Source: Anaerolineaceae bacterium (GTDB taxonomy: Bacteria > Chloroflexota > Anaerolineae > Aggregatilineales > Phototrophicaceae). Taken from it: DNA of 64,000 nt. This document shows positions 1 to 9,872 of this stretch, piece by piece; within the stretch, counting starts at the first letter, position 1, and every line of letters starts with the position of its first letter. The position numbers were made by a program, and so were the translations under genes. The notes under the pieces were generated by a model. The model was not told the origin of the DNA and did not search any database. It saw only the letters and a program-made list of their open reading frames with translations. The DNA is taken from assembly GCA_016124855.1 (NCBI GenBank), contig WGMX01000021.1:81641-145640 (forward strand), read 5' to 3'.

Positions 1-2624
1 TGATGATCGCTACTACTTAAGTCCATCGCGGTAATAACGATTACGGGTAAGTTGCGCCCAACGGGCATCTTACGTAGTTCACTCAAAAATTCAAACCCAT
101 CCATACGCGGCATCATCAAATCGAGCAAAATGAGCTGGGGTGGCTTTTGACGAACGACATCCAATGCTTCGATTCCGTCCTGTGCCTGCTGCACATTCCA
201 GCCTTCTTTTTGCATTGTGCGTTCAATGATTTCGCGAATTTGTGGTTCATCGTCAACAACAAGAACGTCACATCCCGGAACCTTGCATTCATAACGCTTC
301 AAAATTTTGAGCAACCGATCACGATCAATTGGCTTTGTTACGTAATCCGCGGCACCAAGGGCAAAGCCCATATTCTGGTCGCTCACCATCGTCAACATAA
401 CAACGGGAATTGACGCCAACTGTGGATCACTCTTAAGGGCATTCAGAACTGACCACCCGTCCATGCGCGGCATCATGACGTCAAGGGTTATGACGTCTGG
501 TCGGATTTCACGAGCCATCTTCAAGCCCATTTCACCATCATCAGCCGTGTAGACGGTATAACCTTCTTTGAGCATAAACCGGTTGATGAGTTCGCGCGCA
601 CTGGGGTCATCATCAATGACAAGCAGTGTGCCAGCGAAAGCCTGAATCGGCTGGGTCTTGCGCTTGGCACGAATTGGAGTCGGCGCAGGTTGTTCGGTTT
701 GGGGCAAAAGTTCACGGTTAACTGGCAGCTTAAGCGTAAATGACGAACCAACACTTATTTGACTGGTGACCGTAATATCACCGCCCAACATTTGGGCAAA
801 ACGCCGGCTGATTGAGAGTCCCAAACCGGTACCGCCGAATTTGCGCGTCGTCGAGTTATCCGCTTGCGAGAAATCCTTGAATAATTTAATGAGTTGTTCT
901 GAAGTCATACCAATACCGGAGTCAGTGATGATGAAACTAACAACTTCGTCACCATTTTCTACACGGCGGTCAACTTCCAGTTTTATCAATCCCTTTAGTG
1001 TGAATTTGCTGGCATTACTTAACAGATTGAAGAGAATTTGCCGTGTTTTTGTCAGGTCGGTTTGCATTGAGCCAACCCAGTCTGGACATTTGACTTCTAG
1101 ACGGTTTCCATTCTTTTCGACCAGTGGCAAAATCGTATTGGTCACTTCGTTAACCATTGCCGATACATCCACAGGCTCCATGAAAAGTTCCATCTTGCCC
1201 GCTTCAATTTTGGACAAATCAAGGATGTCGTTAATCAGGGTTAGAAGATGGGCGGCTGCCGTTTGAATCTTTTTCAGATCAGGGACAAATTCATCTTCAC
1301 CCTCGTCGGTCATTTCTTCTTCAATCAATTCGCTGTAGCCAATAATAGCATTGAGCGGGGTTCGCAGCTCATGGCTCATATTCGCGAGGAATGTACTTTT
1401 GGCACGGTTCGATTCAAGTGCTTGATCGCGGGCGACCATTAACTCACTGGCGATGTTGTTAAATGAAACAGCCACCTGCGCCAATTCATCACGGCTGGTC
1501 GGTATAAAACGGTAGTTCATATCCCCCTTGACCATACGCTGTGTAGCAGCATCTAATCCTGCGATGGTCTCTTTAACAGCCAGATAGAAGCCAACCATCA
1601 AATAAACTGTCGCGATCAACACAATAAAGGTGAAAACAGAAACCCAATTGCGCCGAACATAAAATTTATTGATACGAGCCACCAGCAAGTCATCCAGTTC
1701 AGCCGATACCTTGGTGTAAAAGGAATAAATTTGGTCAATCGGCTCAGATGCTGTCGTATAGACCGCCTGCGAAGTCATACTTTCGTTAGCGAGATTGGCT
1801 TGAGTCAGTTGAGAATTGATTTGATCAAGAAAATTACTCAGCCCTGCGTTGTAGCCATTTACATCTTGCTGAAGAAGGTTTCTTACTTGTGGATTGAAAT
1901 CATAAGCGTAACCGAAGCCATTCAGATTATATCCGAGGACATTTTTAACCAACCCGGTAAGGATAGTGAGCCGTGTTATATCTTCGGGTGAAATTTTTTT
2001 GGAGATGGGGACTACTGCGCCGTAGCTCCGTATTTGGCTTAAATACTCCGTCAGAGGCGGCAGTTTATTGATTACCGTGTCCATCAAATAATAGCTGTCA
2101 ATGTCCGGGTCAAGAATCAGGTTTGAAGTGTTACCCGAGATAACTACTAACTTCAAAATGTCATTCGTCAAATCAGCAAAAGACGAGGCACTGGTAGCGG
2201 GATTCATATTCGGTGATGCTTTTTTGAGAATACCCCACTTGGTCTTGATGCTTGACCACGCCGCGCTGGTCTCAAGTACATCTCCGTATTGTTGGTCAAC
2301 CGCATCAACAGTCTGGGCTGCTAAATCAGCCGAGCGTTCTTCCGATTCAAGAACCGGTTGAAAACTGGCATCACCGTTCAAAATAGCCATTTTGAGCGAA
2401 GCGTAGCGTTGAGTATGTTGCAGAAAATCCATAACGGGCGCGTTGTAAATCAGGCCCATCCGCTCCTTAGCAGCAAAATCAATATCTTCGTTGATTTTGG
2501 CGAGGAATTGGGTCAATACAACAATCAAGGGCAAAAGCAGCAAGATGCCAATGAGGAGAAATTTCTGCGGATATTTTAGACGACTCATTAAGCGCGAGGC
2601 AGGTCGAAAAAATGATGCCAGCAT
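1..2624 (-). CDS. Hybrid sensor histidine kinase with two receiver domains (3' end outside window)
   Basis: Membrane sensor kinase, 874 codons visible; the C-terminus runs off the left edge. Translating the minus strand gives TM helix 1 (about residues 22-40), a long extracytoplasmic region, TM helix 2 (about 326-350), HAMP, HisKA with H-box MSHELRTPLN (phospho-His418), HATPase_c (N-box NLLSNASKF, G-boxes DSGIGM and GGTGLGLS), then REC1 (LDVMMPRMDGW, Asp715) and REC2 (LDLMMPRMDGF, Asp835). This order suggests phosphorelay inside one protein or to an unseen output. The ATG at 2624 follows AAAGG with 7-nt spacing and is divergent from the kinase at 2848. No DNA-binding output is visible. The signal is unknown; the sensor region matches no family I can name. 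Confidence 0.93.
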   Translation of the reverse strand, partial: MLASFFRPASRLMSRLKYPQKFLLIGILLLLPLIVVLTQFLAKINEDIDFAAKERMGLIYNAPVMDFLQHTQRYASLKMAILNGDASFQPVLESEERSADLAAQTVDAVDQQYGDVLETSAAWSSIKTKWGILKKASPNMNPATSASSFADLTNDILKLVVISGNTSNLILDPDIDSYYLMDTVINKLPPLTEYLSQIRSYGAVVPISKKISPEDITRLTILTGLVKNVLGYNLNGFGYAYDFNPQVRNLLQQDVNGYNAGLSNFLDQINSQLTQANLANESMTSQAVYTTASEPIDQIYSFYTKVSAELDDLLVARINKFYVRRNWVSVFTFIVLIATVYLMVGFYLAVKETIAGLDAATQRMVKGDMNYRFIPTSRDELAQVAVSFNNIASELMVARDQALESNRAKSTFLANMSHELRTPLNAIIGYSELIEEEMTDEGEDEFVPDLKKIQTAAAHLLTLINDILDLSKIEAGKMELFMEPVDVSAMVNEVTNTILPLVEKNGNRLEVKCPDWVGSMQTDLTKTRQILFNLLSNASKFTLKGLIKLEVDRRVENGDEVVSFIITDSGIGMTSEQLIKLFKDFSQADNSTTRKFGGTGLGLSISRRFAQMLGGDITVTSQISVGSSFTLKLPVNRELLPQTEQPAPTPIRAKRKTQPIQAFAGTLLVIDDDPSARELINRFMLKEGYTVYTADDGEMGLKMAREIRPDVITLDVMMPRMDGWSVLNALKSDPQLASIPVVMLTMVSDQNMGFALGAADYVTKPIDRDRLLKILKRYECKVPGCDVLVVDDEPQIREIIERTMQKEGWNVQQAQDGIEALDVVRQKPPQLILLDLMMPRMDGFEFLSELRKMPVGRNLPVIVITAMDLSSSDH

Positions 2625-2847
2625 ATGTAGACCTTTCGCCATCTAGTGATGAACTAGCGACCAAAACCTAACCATCCTAAAACGTTGTTATATCCTGATG
2701 ATATGGGAATATGCTATTTCACAATAATTGAGATGCTACAAGTTCTTCACAAATCACACTTTTCACGAATAATTCAGTTCTGATTGCGACTCAAAGCAAA
2801 ATTTTAATTTACATTAGATTAAGGGGGAGAACAACGGGGATGCTATC

Positions 2848-4800
2848 ATGACGCTATATCGACGGATTATTCTGGGGATAGTTGTAATATCATTTTGCCT
2901 CATTGGCTTAACACTCTTAAGCAGCCAATTTATCTTAGCAGATGGCTATCGACAACTAGAAGAAATCAACGCCACACAAAATATCGAACGGGTATTACGC
3001 GTTTTACAGGATGATATTGACTCACTTCGGGTCGACGATGTTGCTTGGCTAGAACAACCCCCACCCCCCGTGCGTTATTATCCTCAAAGTCTAGACACCG
3101 GTTTCATGAATGATAATTTATTTCGTAAAATGAGCCTCGGCACGAAACTAAATATTGCTGTCGTTTTAGATCATGAAAACAATATTGTTTTCCGCAAATC
3201 AGTTGATTCAAACAGTAATGAAAACTATGCTGTTCCACCAATTATCCTGAATGCAGTTAAGTCCGGCAGCCCCTTACTTCCCGGAACCAACTCACTCGCC
3301 ATCGTCAAAGGCATCATCGCCATTCCTCAAGGACTACTGATGACCATTTCAGTACCAGTTTACCCGCGAGGAGGAAACAGCGCGAGTTGGGGCAGGCTCA
3401 TTGCTGGCCGTTATATTGATGACAACGAAATCCAGCAAATCGCCAACAACACAAAGTTAGACGTCGATATTGCAGCATATAACGACGCGCAAATCCCGGG
3501 TGATTTCAAAGCCGCTCAAGCCAAACTAGACGAGGGACATGATTTTTATGTCGATTCTGGAAACGGCCCCATAATTTCTAGCTATACGCGAGTGAATGAT
3601 ATTTACGGTAAGCCAGCGTTTATACTGCGGGCACAGACACCACGCTACATTTTTCAGACTGGCCAACAAAGCATCAACGCGTTTTTCATTACGCTTATTT
3701 TGATCGTCTGTCTGTTAACCGGAATCGCTTTACTATTCTTGGAGCGTGTTGTACTTTCGCGGTTGATAACACTGAACACAGGGCTTACCCAACTAAAAGC
3801 AGCCAACAATTTCACATTAGAAGTGCCTTCGAGCGGTCACGATGAAATCACAGACGTGACCACCACGATAAAACAGTTGTTGAAGGGTTTTTCGCAAACA
3901 CATTCAGAGTTACAAGCTGTACAAAGTCATTTGGAGCAGCGTGTTCTCGAACGTACGAACGAACTGAGTGGGAAAAATGCGCGGTTAGAGAAAGAAATCG
4001 CAGAACAGCAGCAAGCCTATCAAAAATTGCTACAAACCCACGATAAAGCGGTATCCGACCTTCAAATGAAGTCTCAACTACTAGCGAATGTCAGCCACGA
4101 TGCGCGCACTCCACTTACCATCATCGGATTGAATACAGAAATGTTGCAGCAGGGACGGCATGGTGATTTGAACAGCAAACAGAATGAGGTTCTGGATCGC
4201 ATTCTGAATGCCACCCGTCAACTGCTCAACTTCATGACCAATATGCTGGATGAGGCTCAGCTAAAGCACGGCAAACTGTCATTCGTAAACGTCACTTTTG
4301 AACCTAAGCTGTTGATCGAAGAATTAGTCAGTATGCTGGAACCTTTAGCTGAATCCAAAGGCATCAAACTTAAGGCGGAATTAGACTTAGCCTTACCCGG
4401 TCAAATCAAGGGTGATCCAGATCGCTTCAAACAAGTTTTAACTAACCTCACCGAAAATGCTATCAAGTTTACGGATAATGGGACGGTGACGATTAAGGCA
4501 CTGCGAACCGATGCTCAGCATTGGGTCATTCAAGTTGCTGATACTGGACGTGGCATCCCAACCGAAGCCCAGAATCGCATTTTCGAGGCGTACTGGCAGT
4601 TAAACAGCACTTTGAAACCCAGTTCAAGCCGCGGTGTTGGATTAGGGCTTTCCATCGTCAAGCAGATTGTCCAGATGATGAACGGCAGCATAGTTGTCGA
4701 AAGCAAAGTTGGGCAGGGAACGACTTTCACTGTGACCTTACCTATCGCAAAAGATTACGACAAAATCATCACGGAATCAGTGAGCCCGATTAAGATTTGA
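2848..4800 (+). CDS. Membrane sensor histidine kinase with CHASE4-like sensor
   Basis: Histidine kinase of 650 residues. TM1 spans about 7-29. An extracytoplasmic domain (about 30-270) resembles CHASE4 by its dimerising first helix and the RVDDVAWLEQ stretch. TM2 is about 277-300, followed by HAMP, a coiled coil (about 360-405), HisKA and HATPase_c. The H-box reads NVSHDARTPL (His417), with Asp-Ala where most kinases have Glu-Leu. The ATP lid motifs NLTENAIKF, DTGRGIP and GVGLGLS are intact. GGGGA lies 7 nt before the ATG. It is divergent from the hybrid kinase across 223 bp, so the two may share a regulatory region. No response regulator is adjacent, so it is an orphan kinase; its ligand cannot be read from sequence. 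Confidence 0.92.
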   Translation: MTLYRRIILGIVVISFCLIGLTLLSSQFILADGYRQLEEINATQNIERVLRVLQDDIDSLRVDDVAWLEQPPPPVRYYPQSLDTGFMNDNLFRKMSLGTKLNIAVVLDHENNIVFRKSVDSNSNENYAVPPIILNAVKSGSPLLPGTNSLAIVKGIIAIPQGLLMTISVPVYPRGGNSASWGRLIAGRYIDDNEIQQIANNTKLDVDIAAYNDAQIPGDFKAAQAKLDEGHDFYVDSGNGPIISSYTRVNDIYGKPAFILRAQTPRYIFQTGQQSINAFFITLILIVCLLTGIALLFLERVVLSRLITLNTGLTQLKAANNFTLEVPSSGHDEITDVTTTIKQLLKGFSQTHSELQAVQSHLEQRVLERTNELSGKNARLEKEIAEQQQAYQKLLQTHDKAVSDLQMKSQLLANVSHDARTPLTIIGLNTEMLQQGRHGDLNSKQNEVLDRILNATRQLLNFMTNMLDEAQLKHGKLSFVNVTFEPKLLIEELVSMLEPLAESKGIKLKAELDLALPGQIKGDPDRFKQVLTNLTENAIKFTDNGTVTIKALRTDAQHWVIQVADTGRGIPTEAQNRIFEAYWQLNSTLKPSSSRGVGLGLSIVKQIVQMMNGSIVVESKVGQGTTFTVTLPIAKDYDKIITESVSPIKI

Positions 4801-4879
4801 AGCTGACGACGAATCTTACCTCTTGCGCTGCGCTATAGTCGAATATCACTCGCTATCCACTTGTGCGTCTGGCACAATC

Positions 4880-4936
4880 ATGTTAGGCAACCGCAATTCG
4901 CAGTCCGTAAACTAGGACTATCTTTCTGCCTAACAT
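4880..4936. other. Nested inverted repeat upstream of the sugar kinase fusion
   Basis: A perfect 10-bp arm pair, ATGTTAGGCA (4880-4889) and TGCCTAACAT (4927-4936), encloses a second pair AGTCC/GGACT (4902-4906 and 4915-4919). It lies between the kinase stop at 4800 and the AAGGAG at 4961. No T-run follows, so it is not a typical terminator. It could be an operator or a leader RNA structure for the fusion gene. Function is inference. Confidence 0.35.
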
Positions 4937-4972
4937 AGCTCTATTGGTGTACCTAAACTGAAGGAGTATTGT

Positions 4973-6892
4973 GTGAAGATTTTTGTTCCGGGTCGCATCT
5001 GCCTGTTTGGTGAGCATTCTGATTGGGCGGGGGGCTATCGCCGCACCAACGCCGCCGTAGAAAAAGGCTATGCGATAATCGCGGGTACGAATCAAGGGAT
5101 TTATGCCGAGGTTCAACCGCATCCCAATTCATTGGTTCTGTACTCCACTACACCTGACGGCGTACGACAAGGCCCTTACCAGATTCCAATGGAAGCCAAA
5201 GCCTTATTAGAAGAGGCCGAAAAAGGTGGCTTCTGGAGTTATATGGCGGGTGTTGCCTATCAGATTTTGACTCATTACCATGTGCGCGGCTTGGTGATCG
5301 ACAATTACAAAACTGATATGCCCGTTAAAAAAGGATTATCCTCTAGCGCGGCGATCACTGTTTTGACAGCCCGTGCCTTCAACCGGATTTACGATCTGAA
5401 GATGACCATTCGCGGCGAAATGGAAATGGCTTATCAAGGGGAGATTCTCACACCGTCGCGCTGTGGACGTTTAGATCAAGGCTGTGCGTTTGGAAACCGC
5501 CCCATTCTGATGACATTTGATGGCGACCGTTTAGACACGACCGAACTTCAGGTCAAGCAGAATTTGTACTTTGTCATTGTCGATTTACACGCGAGGAAAG
5601 ACACACGTAAAATTCTAGCGGATTTAAATAAAGCCTATCCCTTTGCGAATAATGACATCGAGCAAGGGGTGCAGTCGTTATTCGGCAGCATTAATAAGCG
5701 TATCGCCCATCAAGCGTTGGAAGCGCTTCAGGGATCAGACGCCGAGAGGCTCGGAACCCTCATGAACGAGGCGCAGGAGTTTTTTAACCGCTATGCAACT
5801 CCGGCTTGCCCTGAGGAGCTTACTGCTCCAATTTTGAATCATGTGCTGAATTACGAGCCGTTAAAACCACATATTTGGGGCGGCAAAGGTGTAGGCAGCC
5901 AAGGCGATGGCACGGCCCAATTCATCGCCCGCAGCGAACTTGACCAGCAAGCCATCATTGACATTATCGAGCGCGATTTGAAGATGACTGGCCTCAAGCT
6001 GACGATCTACGCCGGAGCGCAGGTTCGCAAGGCAGTCATACCAGCAGCAGGATTCGGAACGAAATTATTTCCTGCCACAAAAGCGACCAAGAAAGAACTC
6101 TTCCCGGTTGTTGACCGGGATGGAATCGCCAAACCCGCGATCTTGCTGGTTGTGGAAGAAGCCCTAGCTGCCGGCATGGAAGAAGTCATTATTATCGTGC
6201 AGGAGCAAGACTTACCCGCATTCCAGTCGTTCTTTAGTGAACAGGTCACGATTGAGAATTACAACAAACTTCCCCGTCAATTTCAGGAGTATGCCCAAAA
6301 GCTGCTTGAAATGGGGCAGAAGGTCAAGTTTGTTGTTCAGCGAACACAAGAGGGGTTAGGTCATGCCGTTTATTCTGTACGGGAACTGATCGGCAGTGAA
6401 CCGTTTTTGTTGATGCTCGGCGACCATATCTATCGTTCAGACAGCGACCGCTCATGCGCTCAGCAAATGGTGGAAGCCTTCAATCATCAAGGTCGCAGTG
6501 TGGTTGGACTGCGAAAAACAGCCGAAAACGATATCGCGAATTTTGGAACCGTCACCGGTCATTGGGTAGTCAACAACGAATTACTCAACATTACCGAGTT
6601 TGCCGAAAAACCAACGATGGAATACGCGCGCAATCATTTGCGGATTGATGGATTAGAAAACGAATATCTGACATTATTCGGTCAGTACATCATCAAACCC
6701 CAAATTTTCGATTACCTCGAAGAACATATCGAAAATAATGTTCGCGAACACGGGGAATTCCAATTGACTTCAGCCCTTGACCGCCTGCGAAAAGAAGATG
6801 GATTTGCCGGCGTCACCATTGACGGCAAACGCTACGATATCGGTTTACCTGAATATTATCTGGACACTCTGCAAACCTTTCGGGAAAGATAA
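4973..6892 (+). CDS. Bifunctional GHMP sugar kinase / UTP-sugar-1-phosphate uridylyltransferase
   Basis: Fusion of 639 residues. Residues 1-345 are a GHMP kinase: substrate loop PGRICLFGEHSDW, ATP loop KKGLSSSAAIT and C-terminal motif GVGSQGDGTAQF. Residues 351-639 are a GalU-type nucleotidyltransferase: PAAGFGTKLFPATKATKKE (360s), then LMLGDHIY as the metal-binding region. Likely chemistry is sugar to sugar-1-phosphate to UDP-sugar in one chain. The GalU signature is modified: Lys replaces the usual Arg in GTR, and Lys replaces Pro in the TKxPKE part. The GTG start is set by AAGGAG (4961-4966) with 6-nt spacing. The sugar is not determinable; glucuronate, galactose or arabinose are options. 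The fused order (kinase first) is the reverse of bacterial FKP, which makes GDP-fucose. Confidence 0.85.
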   Translation: MKIFVPGRICLFGEHSDWAGGYRRTNAAVEKGYAIIAGTNQGIYAEVQPHPNSLVLYSTTPDGVRQGPYQIPMEAKALLEEAEKGGFWSYMAGVAYQILTHYHVRGLVIDNYKTDMPVKKGLSSSAAITVLTARAFNRIYDLKMTIRGEMEMAYQGEILTPSRCGRLDQGCAFGNRPILMTFDGDRLDTTELQVKQNLYFVIVDLHARKDTRKILADLNKAYPFANNDIEQGVQSLFGSINKRIAHQALEALQGSDAERLGTLMNEAQEFFNRYATPACPEELTAPILNHVLNYEPLKPHIWGGKGVGSQGDGTAQFIARSELDQQAIIDIIERDLKMTGLKLTIYAGAQVRKAVIPAAGFGTKLFPATKATKKELFPVVDRDGIAKPAILLVVEEALAAGMEEVIIIVQEQDLPAFQSFFSEQVTIENYNKLPRQFQEYAQKLLEMGQKVKFVVQRTQEGLGHAVYSVRELIGSEPFLLMLGDHIYRSDSDRSCAQQMVEAFNHQGRSVVGLRKTAENDIANFGTVTGHWVVNNELLNITEFAEKPTMEYARNHLRIDGLENEYLTLFGQYIIKPQIFDYLEEHIENNVREHGEFQLTSALDRLRKEDGFAGVTIDGKRYDIGLPEYYLDTLQTFRER

Positions 6893-7033
6893 ACCACAGA
6901 GTAGAAATTGAGCCTCATGGTCTGACAAGAAATGCTTCTCATCGCAGTTTTCAGAATGCATTGTGATCGGGGCATTTCGTATCATGCTACAATGAAACTG
7001 GCATGATTATTCCCTAAATTGAGGCTCAAATTT

Positions 7034-9490
7034 ATGCGGTTTGGACGGATTGCTTTCATACTGTTTGCCATTTATTTGGTCTTTATCGGGGGCAGCGCTT
7101 ATTACTCCCTGATTTTCCCCATTCGTCAAGTCCATCATATTCTGATTACCCTCGTTATCGCTTATTGGTTAGTCCTGCGTTTCCGTCGTGGAGGTTTCCC
7201 GCAAACCCCGCTTAATTACCCGATTGCGGCTGCCATAGTCGTCTGGTTTTTCAGCGCGTTAATGAGCGCTGACCGACGCATGGCATTTGAAAACATGTGG
7301 TTTTTGTTCGTCCACGTTTTTTTCTTCTTTGCACTGGTCGATATGTTCCAGCGTGGGCGACAGCGGCTGGTTATGGAAACACTTTTCATGATTAGCGCGG
7401 CAGTCGTTCTGTTAAGCGGCTTTGAACTCGCCTCATGGTATTTTGGCCTCGGTTTTATTCCCGGGACTAGCGTAGGATGGTTTAATGTCATCGGCACCGG
7501 TGCGTGGCTGCCCCTTAAACCAATCCGACTGGCATTAGCCATGAATATCAGCACCTTACTCGCCGGATTTGTAGCCCCGCTAATCACAATAACCGCTGCT
7601 TGGGCCATGACCGTCCGCAGACGAGATTACCGCCGCACTTTGTGGGTGCTTGCTGGAGCATTGTTAGTGGTTCTCATTTTGACCTTTTCGCGAGGCGGGC
7701 TGCTCTCCATTCTTGCGGCGGTCGGCACTATCGGAGCGTTCCGGTTATCTCAAATAAAAGGAATAAATCAGCGTATTTCAGGGCGTGTGTTACTTAGTGG
7801 TGCGGCATTTATCGGCGTGGCAATGGTCGCGGCCTATGTTATCGTATCATTGACGCAGGAACGAACAAGTAACTCGGGTGATTCGGGGCGGCTTGATATG
7901 TGGCGCAGCGCCGCAGCCATGACCCAAAATCATCCTTTTACCGGTGTTGGAATTGGCACGTTTGGGCGTGCGTTCCGCGACTACCGCGACAATAATATCG
8001 TTCAAGACAAATTGGCTTCCGCCCATAATGCTTTTTTGAACACAGCCGCCGAAACGGGTTTACCGGGCATCATCGTGAGTGTTTGGCTAGGTATTGCTTT
8101 AATCCGCGCATGGTACACCAATTGGAAACAAGCGGATTCAGATGCGCGTAAACTCCGGTTAGAAGCTGCCTTTGCCGCGTTGATCGGTTTAGGTGTGCAC
8201 AGTTTGGTGGATGTATTCACCATTACGCCGATAGTGCTGCTCATCGTCGGGCTGGCGGCATACTGTGTAACGCCAACCGATATGGTTTATGAGGGAAAAC
8301 GTGATATTCTCTCCCCTACTCTCCTCCAGAAAATTTCGCTCAGCGCAGCCCTTGTCATCACAGTGGGATATGGCATCTGGTTATTTCAACTTGACCGCGC
8401 CCAAGCCGAATATCTAAAAAGCTTTGACAATGGAACAAACGCCTTCAGCAGCGCCCAAGCGGCATCCGAACTTGATCCGACGCTGCATTTATATCCCCTG
8501 CAAGTCACTTACTTGACCGGACAAAGTGTTCTGGCTGACGCTCAAGCAGATATAACGCAGGCTATCGCGCGTTATCAAAATGCGCTGCTGCTGGAACCCA
8601 CATGGGACACGGGTTGGATAAACCTCGCCGCACTTTCAGTCCGTCAAGGGAATATTGACGTCGCATTGGAATATCTTAATAAAGCCCGCAAAATCAACAC
8701 GCATAATTTAGCTGCGCTCAATTGGGCGAAATTAGCTGACAGCCTCAATGTCAGTGAACGAGATGCAATCATCGCTGCCTATGTGGATGCCATCCAAAAC
8801 AGCGATTCGTTACCCTTATCCGCCTTCTGGCAAGAAACCCCTCTACGACGTGAAGCACTTGAACAATTCTTGAAAGATCAAACGGTCGATATTCAGTATC
8901 GCATTCTGATTACCTACGACCCAACACGGGCTGCTCAACTCGTTTCGTCCAATCCACAAAACGCGGCTGAATGGTGGGCAGCCGGGGAAAACGCCCTCAC
9001 CGTCAAGAATAATGCCGCAGAAGCCCAACAAGATTTTACTGAAGCCATTAAGCTTGCCCCCACCAACGGCGATTATTATGTTTCACGCGCGAGAGCGACT
9101 TATTTATCAGACCCGACCGCCGCTTTACGCGACCTTAATCTTGGTCAACTGCTCGGAACAAATGCCGAATATCCGAATGCCATCAGAGCCGAACTCGCCA
9201 CTGATCCCCAAAAGGCGGAAAGTTTACGGGCGCAAGCGCTGCCTAATCCGTCCAATCCACAGGAATTTGCAGCCGTTCTCTTTGACCGTCCCTCACAATT
9301 TCAAGTTTTCCCCGAAATGCAGCGGATTGGGCCGGGACGAAAAGCGATGCAGCCGTGGTATACAGTGGCTGATGACCGCTTAAAAGCCGGAAACACGGAT
9401 GGGGCAATTCATGCCTATCGTGCCATCCTTGACTATGCCCCTGACGAACAAGAAGCCCGTAGAATGTTAGCCCAACTGACAGGGGGATAA
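7034..9490 (+). CDS. O-antigen ligase/polymerase-like membrane protein with C-terminal TPRs
   Basis: About 818 residues. The first 440 hold ten or more TM helices and a Wzy_C-type core: TFSRGGLL in the central helices, then a loop with GRLDMWRSA, HPFTGVGIGTF and SAHNAFLNTAAETG, the conserved periplasmic region of O-antigen ligases and polymerases. The C-terminal half (about 480-818) is soluble with TPR repeats. Such ligases transfer or polymerise lipid-linked glycans at the outer face of the membrane, which fits the upstream UDP-sugar gene. Start: ATG 7034 has TGAGG (7020-7024) 9 nt before it; the upstream TTG at 7019 has no ribosome site. In this lineage the product may be a surface polysaccharide rather than LPS. 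Confidence 0.85.
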   Translation: MRFGRIAFILFAIYLVFIGGSAYYSLIFPIRQVHHILITLVIAYWLVLRFRRGGFPQTPLNYPIAAAIVVWFFSALMSADRRMAFENMWFLFVHVFFFFALVDMFQRGRQRLVMETLFMISAAVVLLSGFELASWYFGLGFIPGTSVGWFNVIGTGAWLPLKPIRLALAMNISTLLAGFVAPLITITAAWAMTVRRRDYRRTLWVLAGALLVVLILTFSRGGLLSILAAVGTIGAFRLSQIKGINQRISGRVLLSGAAFIGVAMVAAYVIVSLTQERTSNSGDSGRLDMWRSAAAMTQNHPFTGVGIGTFGRAFRDYRDNNIVQDKLASAHNAFLNTAAETGLPGIIVSVWLGIALIRAWYTNWKQADSDARKLRLEAAFAALIGLGVHSLVDVFTITPIVLLIVGLAAYCVTPTDMVYEGKRDILSPTLLQKISLSAALVITVGYGIWLFQLDRAQAEYLKSFDNGTNAFSSAQAASELDPTLHLYPLQVTYLTGQSVLADAQADITQAIARYQNALLLEPTWDTGWINLAALSVRQGNIDVALEYLNKARKINTHNLAALNWAKLADSLNVSERDAIIAAYVDAIQNSDSLPLSAFWQETPLRREALEQFLKDQTVDIQYRILITYDPTRAAQLVSSNPQNAAEWWAAGENALTVKNNAAEAQQDFTEAIKLAPTNGDYYVSRARATYLSDPTAALRDLNLGQLLGTNAEYPNAIRAELATDPQKAESLRAQALPNPSNPQEFAAVLFDRPSQFQVFPEMQRIGPGRKAMQPWYTVADDRLKAGNTDGAIHAYRAILDYAPDEQEARRMLAQLTGG

Positions 9491-9514
9491 GTTTTTCTGA
9501 AATCGTGAAATTAT

Positions 9515-9834
9515 GCAAATGATTCGCAAATTTCGCAGTTTGTGCATATTTTCCGCTGAAATGACCGGCGGAAGTAAGGGAGCTAGGCGCTGATTCGACA
9601 TTTTGTGTCGGCGGGAAGCTCGGCTAACGGCGCTGAAACGACACCATTGCAGCGGATCGCTCGGCTAGTGCCACCGCTATGCAAAAGTGGCAAGAATCAA
9701 GTTTCAAGTCACAAGTTTTAAGCCCTTTGTTGAAACCCGATTCCATCTGTGCCACCCTTTAATTAAATCATTCCTTGAACCTTAATTGTAGAACAAAAGT
9801 TCAACATTGTAAAGCGATTTCGGTTCGAGTTTCC
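9515..9834 (-). repeat. Hairpin-array element, copy 1 (no ORF)
   Basis: Read on the minus strand: promoter-like region (-35 TTTACA at 9808-9813, 17-nt spacer, -10 TACAAT at 9785-9790), a leader, four hairpin units, then 9-nt iterons. Hairpins: D TGCCAC/GTGGCA (9669-9692), C CGCTG/CAGCG (9631-9654), B CGACA/TGTCG (9596-9610), A TTCCGC/GCGGAA (9551-9573). On the plus strand GCTGA recurs at 9555, 9589 and 9632 (steps 34 and 43). GCA recurs at 9515, 9526, 9535 and 9544. The same steps of 34 and 43 occur in copies 2 and 3. It fills the gap between two convergent genes and carries no plausible protein. Confidence 0.8.
9785..9813 (-). promoter_or_regulatory. Sigma-70-like promoter of hairpin-array copy 1
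   Basis: On the minus strand TTTACA (9808-9813), 17 nt, TACAAT (9785-9790). Predicted start is near 9778, reading into the hairpin array. The homologous site in copy 3 is TTGACA-17-TAAAAT. The shared block AGAACAAAAGTT inside the spacer marks both as the same sequence. Confidence 0.5.
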
Positions 9835-9872
9835 TAACTTTTGGTAGATTAAAATTTTGGGATACCCCGTCA

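Noticed and set aside
9515..9720. CRISPR array
   Set aside because: Units are hairpins with differing sequence and steps of 34 and 43, without identical direct repeats and unique spacers; no cas gene is near.
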